Assembly: GCF_028009165.1 (NCBI RefSeq)
Contig: NC_079241.1
Coordinates: 2,294,001-2,358,000 of the forward strand
Direction: 5' to 3'
Source of the DNA: Akanthomyces muscarius
Taxonomy: Eukaryota > Ascomycota > Sordariomycetes > Hypocreales > Cordycipitaceae
DNA: 64,000 nucleotides
In this document: piece after piece, positions 55,081 through 64,000 of the stretch
Position numbering within the stretch: the first letter of the stretch is position 1
Layout: every line of letters begins with the position of its first letter
Notes under the pieces: model-generated
The model's database searches: none
What the model was told of the DNA's origin: nothing
Seen by the model: only the letters and a program-made list of their open reading frames with translations
Program-made: the position numbers and the translations under genes

Positions 55081-56553
55081 CTTTGCTGCCAACGTGCTGA
55101 AATAGTTACCTGTACCGCCGCGAGGCTGCGCAAGGCTGCCAGCGGGTCGCTGGGCCTGTAAAGAGTCGTTCGCTGTACGGATACGGATAGCTAGTTATGG
55201 ATGGGTTTGAGTGCTGATGGTTGGATTCGGATTTTTGTCGCACGAGATGCCGCAATACTGCAATACGTCGAATTTTACTCGCAAGTTGCAGTCGTTTCGG
55301 CACCAGGAAAGTTTGTTTCGAAACGGGCGACGGACAAGCTATTTATCGCCATCTGCGTCAACGGTCCCCCCCACCAGTCTGCCTCTCCTACGCACTTACC
55401 TTCACGACGGCTAGGCCATTCTGGTGTATCCTCGCGGTGGCTGTCTTATGCCTCATCTCCTCGTTACCGCCGTTGCCTTTTCCGTGCCTTTGCCGAACTC
55501 CTAGCGCGACCAACTCTCCCCAGGCGGATCAAGAATGCCTCGCCTCAGTGACCAGTCCGCCTGCTGCTGGGATGTGGCGCTAGGCGAGGCTCACAGCCGT
55601 GGAATAATTTTGGACCTCTCAAATTGTTAGACATGCCCTTCCAACCTCCGTAACCTTGTAATCGAATTAGGTCTTTCTAGCTGCAGCTCGCTACCAATGT
55701 GGATTGCGTTCTTCATAGTAGCCACATGTATTTCCCAGTGCAGCTCAAGCCAGTGCCAGCAAGGCAAAAGGCCATCACACGCGTTTATATTGGTTGCTTG
55801 AAGATGGCAAAGGTGAGCCTTCGCACTTTTTGTAATTGGAAGGATTCCAGGCTCCCGTATTCTGCAACTAGAAAGTGTATTAGCAGCAGCTTCTGAGCGA
55901 ACGTGGACGTGGGGCATCATCGCGGGGGCAGCACTGTGAAGTCAGCGGAACTGCAGGGCAGTGGCAGGGCCGCCAATGCGTCGGAACGATGCCACAGTTC
56001 CAACCACGTTTACTAGTATATAGCAAGAAGACGATACAATTCCTGTCATTTCGGTTTATACCCTGTTGTCGGTTTGCTCGTCGGTTTGCTCTTTACTTTC
56101 TTCCTCATGTTGCCTTGTGTCCTTGCCTGACGGATAGAAGGTGGTAGTAGCCTGAGCGCGTTTGCGCCATACCTGCCTCAGCATATTTGCGAAACCCAGC
56201 CAAAACTCAAACTAAGAAAATGCAAAGAAGATCGGAAAACCGGCAGTCGGGACCTGATGCTCGATAGCATGTAGACGAGCCGAGAACGCAAATCATGGTA
56301 GATGTTCGTGGTCTCTGCTGTGCCGGGTAGGCTGCGCATGCTTACATAATAACACTGCTCAAGTCTCGCGTCACCAATTGTCAGCCTAGCTAGCCTCTGA
56401 CCTGCACTCAGCGACAAGGGCCATTGAATCCCGCCGTTACGCAGCCACCAAACATCATTCGAATCGACCAACACCCCGCCCACTTCAGCTGCGCACGGCA
56501 TCTGTCAATCGACTGCTTTACCAAACCAAATACAGCACATACCTAAAACGAAC

Positions 56554-57460
56554 ATGGCGGAACGGGCTCTCACCCAGGTGCTGGGTCAGCTCAAGCACTC
56601 GCCGTCGATGAGCTACGACGAGGCAAACAAGCTCCTGTCCAAGGCCAAGCTTGCACTCCTGCGCCTGCAAGCCCTCACCCCCTCGCCAGCGCTCTCGACG
56701 GAGCTCCTGGCGGCAGCCCGCGAGACGTACGAGCAGGGCGCGCTCTTCGCCATCCGCGCCCGCAACCCCGACGCCTTCACCCGCTACGTCCAGCAGCTGC
56801 AGCCCTTTTACGAGCTGCCCGCCGCGCGCCTCCCGCCCAACCTGCCCGAGCGCAACAAGGTCACCGGCCTCGGGCTGCTGCTGCTTCTCACTCAGGGTCG
56901 CTACGCCGAGTTCCACTCGGAGCTCGAGAGCCTCGCCAACAGGGACGGCGGCGGCACCGCGGGGGACGTCGAAGGCGACCGCTACCTGGGCTACCCCATC
57001 CGGCTCGAGCGATGGCTCATGGAGGGCAGCTACGATCGTGTGTGGAAGGCCATGAAGAGCAGCGAGGTACCCTGCGATGAATACAGCGTCTTTTCAGAGG
57101 TGTGTGCCGCCGTGGCCAAAATGAAAATGCCTGGCCTTTTCCTCCTATCCTCTCTTCTGTGTTTGCTAATCGCTACTCCAGATTCTAAAAAACCAGATTC
57201 GCTCCGAGATTGCCAGCAGCAGCGAGCGCGCATACCCCAGCCTGCCCATAAGCTCGACCAAGTCGCTCCTGTTCCTAGACTCTGAAGGCGAGGTCATCCA
57301 GTTCGCCCAACAGCGCGGCTGGATTGTCCGCGACGGCCACATTTACTTCCCCGACGATGCCGCCGAGGGTGACGAGGACTCTGCACAGAATAAGGAAATG
57401 AGCCAAATGGTCATTGAAAACACGCTGGGATATGCCAGGGAGCTGGAGACTATCGTTTAA
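56554..57460 (+). CDS. RPN12: 26S proteasome regulatory subunit Rpn12
   Basis: Exons 56554-57099 and 57182-57460 give 274 aa, the family length. Helical N-terminal repeats (ARETYEQGALFAIRARNPDAFTRYVQQLQPFYEL, RNKVTGLGLLLLLTQGRYAEFHSELESL) are followed by a CSN8/PSMD8-type PCI/winged-helix region (SEILKNQIRSEIASSSERAYPSLPISSTKSLLFLDSEGEVIQFAQQRGWIVRDGHIYFP). It is a lid subunit that completes assembly of the regulatory particle. The start is the first ATG. The first exon has very high G/C at third codon positions. Family assignment is firm. Confidence 0.95.
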
Positions 57461-57733
57461 GACCTGGGGCCTGTAGCGTCAGCATTCACACAACACCAAT
57501 GTACTACCATACACTCACTCCACAAGTTTGACTGCGCCACCTTCGACCTCGTGCTGTAGATTAAAACACCTTTTTTCATGCCTCTGCTATCTAAGCTAGG
57601 CTGTTGAATTTTTCTTTTGACATGTCACATTCCCCAGCTTTGAGCATGGGGTCTACCCAGCCCGTCGTCCCCTTTGCGTCGTAACCGAATTATCTTTAAC
57701 CTGTCCTCAAAGTATTTCCCGCCATCTATATAT

Positions 57734-60700
57734 CTATGCAAATAGTCGTAGCCCGCTTCCATGCTTGCCAATCTCACAAACCTCGCAGACTTTGCACAAA
57801 GTGCCCTTATACTTGGAGTGGTATTTGGATCCGTCAAAGGCGCACTGCTCGTACGACGTGCCGCTGTAAATAGGAGTAAAGCTGGCGGCGCAAATCTCAA
57901 ACTCTGCAAATTGATCAAACTCAATATCAACAGAATCGTTAGGATTGCGCTCGCACGCCGCCTTGGCCTTCTTAGCCTGTTTCGAATTAGCATCGGATTA
58001 ATTATAGATTGCAGAGGATTGCACATACCGTCTCTACAATCTTGCTGGCGCCGCCATTGGCAATGATGCGATTGGCAAAACTCAAAGCGCTATTGTAGTT
58101 TTTGTTTTTGCTCGCCAGCTGCATGGCGCTGAGTAAGGCGAGTTGCCTATGAGGGACCTCGATCTTTGGTATCGTGAAGTAGGCCGAAAGCTCAAGGCTG
58201 CGCTTAAGCTTTTCGGGATCACCTGCTACGACATCTGCTGTGCCTAGTTGTCGTCTGGCAAGCTCAATGCTCATGGCGACAGCATACTCGCTGGCCGAAG
58301 TGATGAGCTTCTTAGCCTCGGCAACCTCACCTTCGCTCGAGACAGCGTTGATGAGAATTGTGTGTAAAATGCCCTTGAAGATTTGGACACCATTTTCCAA
58401 ATTGTTCGCCTTCATGGAATCGTAACCACGCTGCAGCTCATTGGCAGCCAGACATTCCAGATCCCGAGGTACGACAGGAAGCACCTGGCGAGGATCACTC
58501 TCATCAACAGTGCGGCGCACGTAGTTGACAAGAGGCGGCAGTCCAGCAGATGCGGGAAGGAAAGTTCTAGACGCCTTGTAAACCTCCAAGAATCGAGGCT
58601 TCAATGCAGCAAAGCTAACGGCGCCAACTTGGCGATTTAACAGTTGCATGGCTGTCTCAAGGGAACCGCCGGCAATGTGGTCCACCGCAAGAGGCGAGTT
58701 GCGAGCCCACAGATCGGCTTCGCTGCTACCGGCACCTCCAGCATCGGCAGTGTCCACGTTCACAAAATCGCTATCAGCCTCAGGTAGGTCTTCATCACCC
58801 ATATCCCAGCCAGCAACATCCTCATCATCATCGTCAGCAATGGTAGCTCCTTGGGCAGACGCGCCAACGTCTTCCATGGCGTCGTCGAACCCGGCTGCGG
58901 CATCAGTATTGTCTTCGAGAGAAAGACCTTCCACTTGGCCAAGCAGAGCCTTCTCAAAGAACGACTGAGATGTAGCCTTCGTGGGCCAGTTTTGCTTGAA
59001 GGTCGGCACAACAGGTTTGGGCGGAGCAAACGGGCTGCCAAGAGTAGGCATAGTGAGTTGGTCTTCCGTAATTCCAGTGGCCTCCAAAATGGCCTGGCAT
59101 TCCTCGTCCAGGCCATGAGACTTGGCAGTCATGTACGCCAGGGGGTCTATTGCACTCGGTTAGTAATAATAAGAAAATGTACGAACGAGTATACGTACAG
59201 AGGTCAATTTCCTTGAACATCTGAATACGATCCTCAACTTCACCGAGATATAGAGCATTATGAAATCGCGCAGTGAAGTCGCCCCGGTGCTCAGCAATCT
59301 TAGCCATGCGGGCAAGCTTGGAATGATCACCGGTAGCTAAGTACAAGAAAGAGAGCTTGTCGAACTGCTTTAGTTTTTGGTAGCACATTTCAACAATTTG
59401 ATGATTGCCGTGAGCCAGAGCCTCAACACTGAGTCTGTTCCAGAATTTGTGCTTGTCAAGTTCCTTGGCCATTTCTACCGCAACATCCAAGTTGCCGCAC
59501 TCAATCGCGAGGTCAAACCGGGTGGTCGGGTCCTGGACAAACTGCAGAGCAATATCAGGGTAGCCTTTCTTCTGCAGGTATGAGATGATGGACTGTCCAA
59601 CAAGGCTAGAATTGCGGATGATGTGAAGCATTTCCTCATAGTTGCGCTTGACGAGCGCGAGCTTGAATCGGTATTCGGTAGGGTCTATTTGAAGGATGCG
59701 TGGCTTTGCGGACCTATCCAAGCAATAGACATTGCGTCCCTTGACCCGTACGAGGTATACGGTCTGATCCAGCGTTCTGACAATGCCGTTGTCGCCGTTG
59801 AGGAGGGTGTACTTCACATGGTTCAAAGTGGAGTACAGAAGGACCCCGGCATCGTCCCAAGTAGCACTCTTGATTCGAATTGTCTCGTGGAGCGTGCTCA
59901 CTTGCTCGAGCGTCTTGGTGACAATGGTAACATTATGCTTGCTAAGAAGCGCTGCGTAAAGACCATCGTTGGACCAGACCACGTACTTGACACCGTTGAC
60001 TGCCAGCTCAGCTGTGCTCTTTTTTTGCTGGATATCATAGAGATGAATGGCAGTAGCAGTGATGATGAGCAGGTTGCCTGTGCCACCAAAGTAAATATCG
60101 GTGGTGCCGGGTGGCGCTTTGAATGAACGTGTCGTGTTGTTTGACAGATCCTTGATGTCAATAGTCTGAGTGGAGAGATTGAGAACAGCGAATCTGTTTC
60201 TGGCCACAAAAATGGCCGAGTTTCCAGGGCCACGCTTGGACTCAGTGGGCTCAATGTTACCACTGCCCTCCTTTGGGAGATTGACAAGTTCATAGGAGCC
60301 GTCATCAGCAGGAGTCGTCACGAGAACGGATCGCTCAGCAGGGTTGTAGGACAGAGTTCGAGGCGCAACCCACGCACTACCCAGCTTCTTCAGTGAGAGC
60401 AGAGTCGGGCTCTCAACATTCTTTTGGAAATCATAGGACTTGACGAGCTTCTCCTTACTGAGGAAAAAGAGTGTGTTCTGGTGAACAGCAGACGCAGGTC
60501 TTTCACGCTCTAGCTTGAAGACCATGACACCATTATCATGACCAGCGGCAAATAGGTTAATTTCGGGGTGCGCAGCAATAACCCAGAACCTATCATTTTC
60601 GCGTTTGAACGTTTGAACTGTCGTCCTCTTGTTGAGATCCCAGACCCTGATAGTCTTGTCACCACCAGTTGAGAGGATCAGATCTTGATGAGGGTGGAAG

Positions 60701-61659
60701 AGACATCCCTCTGCATTCTGGAAATGGCCTCGGCAAGTGTCTACCTCCCAGGCCTTGGTTTCGCTCATGCGCCAGAGCTTTACCAGGCGATCATCACCAG
60801 CAGAAACAATCAATGGCATAGTGGGATGGAAAGCAACCCAGTTGACGCCACGGTCATGTCCCTCCAGAACAAATTTAACGACGGCATCCGTGTTTCCAAA
60901 CATGTCAGTTTGATTTTGGTTCGAGCGAGCGACCTGGTCCTCGAAGCTCATGGACGTAGGGGCTGAGTGTTTCTTGCGGAGCCCGGAAATGTCCCAAACG
61001 CGGACAGTTTGATCGAGCGAGGCGGATACGACAAGGTCCTCTTTCGGGTGGAATTGGGCGCACATCGTGTAGTGATTGTGACCAGTCATGGTGCAAACTA
61101 TGGGGAGAGGTTAGTTTGATCTGCAGTTTTGAGCGCCTCGGCGTCTCTTACTCAGCGAGCGATTCTGCCAGTTCCAGATCCGAATTGTTTGATCGTCCGA
61201 AGAAGAGATGATCCAAGGAAGCTCATGGTGGAAGAACACAGTACGGACGTAATCCAAGTGACCGTTGAGGGTGAAGAGGCATCGTCTTGTTTGGTACGAC
61301 CACACCTTGATCTTGTAGTCGTCGCCGCCGGAGACGAAGAGAGGCTGAGTCCTGTGGAAGTCGACGCCACGGACCGGACCATCATGCTCTTCGAATCTAT
61401 CAATCAAGGTGCCCATACGATAATCCCAAAGCTGAATGGTGGACGAGTGCAGGGTGACGAGGATCCATGGTCTGCGTTGGCGATATTAGCGTTGTTCGAA
61501 TCGGTTGTCGCTTGAATGAACGTACCTCTTGGGGTGAAAGGCAAGACCTTTCGCCCGAGAAGACTTGGACTCGAACTAAATCACGTCAGTGTGAGCTGGC
61601 CAGATTACCACATCTGGGAGTTTGCGCACCTTAGTTAGCATGTTAGGGGAGGACGACAT
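57734..61659 (-). CDS. COP1: Coatomer subunit alpha (COPI)
   Basis: Six exons: 61630-61659, 61526-61575, 61152-61471, 59199-61097, 58029-59146 and 57734-57976, giving 1219 aa, the expected length. The N-terminal WD40 propeller opens [37 protein letters not shown] and binds dilysine retrieval signals. A second propeller and alpha-solenoid follow ([29 protein letters not shown]). After an acidic linker with [12 protein letters not shown], the COPI C-terminal domain ends ISE-like in [19 protein letters not shown]. Alpha-COP forms the outer coat of Golgi-to-ER vesicles. The first two exons are only 30 and 50 nt. It is divergent from the ER glucosyltransferase gene. Confidence 0.96.
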
Positions 61660-62265
61660 TGTGGCGGGGGAGTTGACGCCGCAGCTTCGTGCACGAGTCA
61701 AGAATGAATGACGACGGCCAAAGCTTCGACATGAAATACTTGTTAATCAGCTCGCCTGGTAATGACTGCAATTGCAGGCTAGCCAACCACTCGGCGTCGA
61801 GAAGTGTTGTAGTGGTGGTGTAGTGGCATACAGTTGCGCCTCCTTGTCAAGCGATTGAGCTTCGTGTCCATCTCCAATTGTGGGCTGGCTGGTCGAATTG
61901 CCCCGCAACAATGTTCCGCCGGCCAGCACCTCTCACCGCCTAGCCCCCTTGAACACCCCACCAATTCTGCCACGGCCAAGACCAAGAAGCACGGGTACGG
62001 ATACACTTGTGGCACGTGTAGTCGTCGAGTGTTTGGCACGCAAGCGCTAAACCCTCTTTAGAAAGCTTTACCTAGGTGCTGCGTGTTACGAGCTACCTAC
62101 CTATGCTTTGAGTACGCAACGACTGAAGATTTACGGGAGCTCGGTAGACATTGGCAGTAATTGAGGACAACAATTGTGACTTTGGTACCACGGCTTGCAA
62201 GCGATCTTTATATCAAGCGATCAGGGCCATCTGCCCTCTGGAATCTGCATACGTGGTGTTGCGCG
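61660..62265. promoter_or_regulatory. Divergent promoter, coatomer alpha / UGGT
   Basis: 606 bp between two secretory-pathway genes. It contains a CACGTG palindrome at 62013-62018 and TACCTAGGT / CTACCTACCTA sequences at 62071-62103 related to the palindrome at 38930. Note that an ATG-bearing frame at 61834 is not supported by family features. Confidence 0.5.
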
Positions 62266-64000
62266 ATGGCCTCCCGCTTCTGTAGCGGGCTGCTAGTTGC
62301 AGTATTGGCTGCATGGCAGGTGTCTGCTTCACCAACTGTCAATGTTCGCATGCAAGCGGCGTTCACTAGCGGACCATATTTACTCGAACTACTGTTAGTC
62401 AAATCTCCCGCCCTCCTTTCCAAGAATTCTGCCCTGCTTTGAATAGCTGATCGCTAACAATGTGCCAGTGAAACCGCGACGGCCGAGAACTCTTCTGCTT
62501 ACTTTCCTTTGCTCGATCGAGTTGCTACTGGGCGGTTCCTCAAATTTACCACCGAGGCAGAGCTTTATGATGAATTTATCAGTGTTGTTCGAGATAATGG
62601 CCATATCAGCAGCCCTGAGGCGCTATCCACATTCAACCTTGGCCTCGCTTTGCGCTCTTCCACTCCAAGAGTCGAAGCACACTATCAATACTATGACACA
62701 GCGGTCGCGTCAGCCGAGATAGACACATCATGCGAGGCATGGGTCCTCTTGAACGGAAACCAATATTGTACACCGCAATTGGATACTGCTGTGAAGACCG
62801 GGCTGTTCCACTCGTATGATCCCCTAGCTCTACCTCCTTCTGCCCATGTCTTTCCATTCGCTGACCGAAACTATTCAGAAAAATATCCGCGTTGCCTTTC
62901 GACCGCTCCATTGGTGCTGGCAACGATGCAGTTCTATATGCGGATCCTACATCTCCTAACTTTGGGAGATTCCATAAGCCGCTCGCGGCAGCCGCCGAAG
63001 CAGGCGAACTCAAATACCGTGTACGATACCGTCGCTCAGCACTTGCTAGCAACAAGGCGCTGCCGGTCAGCGGCTTTGGAGTCGAACTGGCCCTCAAGAG
63101 AACGGATTATATCGTCATTGACGATAGAGAATCGCAAAATGACGTCGGTGCACAAAAGATCTTCAACACAGAAGCTATGTTTGAAGTGCAAGAGTTGACC
63201 GATCTTCGCCCACTTTCCACTTCAGAGCTAGCAGCCTTGGGCATGAAATCTTCTTCGTTTATCCAGAGTAGCAAAAATCCTTTTGAGACTCTTGTCAAAC
63301 TCATGCAAGACTTTCCAAAATTCTCTGCATCAGTCTCTGCACATAATGTGTCGACAAGCTTTTCGGAGGAATACCAACGAGGTCACATACAGCGAGTACC
63401 AAGAGGGGCTAACGCACTGTGGATGAATGGTTTGCAGCTGATAGAGCGCCAAATCGAACCGTTCGCCCTGGTTGAAATGCTGCGTCGCGAGCGCAAGCTC
63501 ATTGATGCCGTTCGCAATCTCGGGTTGGACGGAGCCGATGCCATATCACTGCTCGGGCATGAGAAAGTCGCAGCAGCCAAGTCCGATGCGGGGGACGCGA
63601 TGCGATATGACTGGACTGATAGATCGGAGGACGGCCACGCTATCATTTGGTTAAACAATCTAGAGCAGGACGCTCGGTATGCCCAATATCCAGGCGAATT
63701 GAGTTCGGTGAGTATTGGCCCTGACTCTGTGCTCCTGGGCCTAGACTAAATATTGCAGCTGCTCCAACGCACGTTTCCTGGACAAATCCCCCCAATTGCC
63801 AAGAACATATTTAATGTCGTTACTGCCATCGACCTCTCAGATGCGGATGATCTGACCACTTTGGCCCAACTCATGGGGCTGATCATCCGTGGAATCCCGG
63901 TTCGCTTCGGTATCGTGCCCGTTACAACAAATCCGGAAGCATTAAAGCAAGCAAAGGTCATATATCATTTGATGGATACATACGGCTTCGAGTCTCTCCA
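62266..64000 (+). CDS. UDP-glucose:glycoprotein glucosyltransferase, 5' part
   Basis: Exons 62266-62393, 62469-62813, 62879-63707 and 63759-64000 give about 514 residues; the gene continues beyond the window. Signal peptide (GLLVAVLAAWQVSASP) then the family opening TVNVRMQAAFTSGPYLLELLETATAENSSAYFPLLDRV, followed by LPFDRSIGAGNDAVLYADPTSPNFGRFHKPLA and YRVRYRR, and LLQRTFPGQIPPIAKNIFNVVTAIDLSD, all typical of the thioredoxin-like sensor domains of UGGT. The catalytic GT24 domain lies outside. In the ER lumen UGGT reglucosylates misfolded glycoproteins for the calnexin cycle; in some fungi the homologue (Kre5-like) acts in beta-1,6-glucan synthesis. Confidence 0.93.

Larger units (their letters stand above)
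53895..56553. other. Intergenic region between SKT5-like gene and RPN12
   Basis: 2.66 kb shared upstream DNA of two divergent genes. It contains a CAG/GGCAG-rich simple-sequence stretch at about 54120-54180 and a candidate 5' exon (55023-55080). Other open frames have no family features. Confidence 0.45.

Noticed and set aside
62509..63198. Reading straight through as one 229-codon protein
   Set aside because: The frame leaves the UGGT family pattern after residue about 157; an intron at 62814-62878 restores the conserved LPFDRS and VLYADPTSPNF segments.

Overview
The window is nuclear DNA of a filamentous ascomycete, most likely a Sordariomycete and probably Hypocreales. The evidence is protein-coding genes on both strands, introns mostly 45-90 bp long with GT..AG ends and CTRAC-like branch points, and fungus-specific families (Zn2Cys6 activators, DUF2434, Mtf2-like, SKT5/Chs4, Rrt8-like, PLAC8, DAL5-type MFS). 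I assembled 23 protein-coding genes. Each exon chain was checked for an open frame across every junction, and total coding length is divisible by three for all complete genes. I saw no convincing tRNA, rRNA, CRISPR array or intact transposon.

Layout. 0-3.2 kb: CMR1 (minus) diverges from a mitochondrial Mtf2-like gene (plus). 3.4-17.4 kb is an accessory-looking metabolic block: a Zn2Cys6 regulator, a PLAC8 protein, a fumarylacetoacetate-hydrolase-family enzyme divergent from a DAL5-type MFS transporter, a glutathione S-transferase-like protein, a secreted serine beta-lactamase-family hydrolase and a second MFS transporter. 17.5-23.7 kb is carbohydrate metabolism: a sugar transporter and TPS2 (trehalose-6-phosphate phosphatase). 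25.2-30.8 kb holds a second Zn2Cys6 regulator convergent with a C2H2 zinc-finger regulator, which is followed by about 6 kb of apparently non-coding DNA. 36.7-44.1 kb: a DUF2434 membrane protein, COG5, a gelsolin-repeat protein, a GFA-fold protein and an Rrt8-like membrane protein. 44.8-50.1 kb: a large secreted mucin-like protein and a monocarboxylate-type MFS transporter. 51.1-64 kb is housekeeping: an SKT5/Chs4-like chitin synthase activator, RPN12 (proteasome lid), coatomer alpha and the start of UDP-glucose:glycoprotein glucosyltransferase, cut by the window end.

The most interesting signal is regulatory. Three CGGCG boxes spaced exactly 11 bp occur twice: just upstream of the first Zn2Cys6 regulator (3413, 3424, 3435) and in the divergent promoter of the hydrolase and the DAL5-type transporter (8967, 8978, 8989). 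Helically phased CGG triplets are what a binuclear-cluster protein could bind, so an autoregulated regulator controlling an uptake-plus-cleavage unit is a testable model. A second notable point is the SKT5-like gene: its C-terminal prenylation box (CVVM) is encoded by a separate 12-nt last exon, so retention of one intron would remove the lipid anchor. Other observations are a 15-nt internal microexon in an MFS gene, two near-perfect palindromes in promoters, a CreA-type site cluster at the sugar transporter and stress elements at TPS2.
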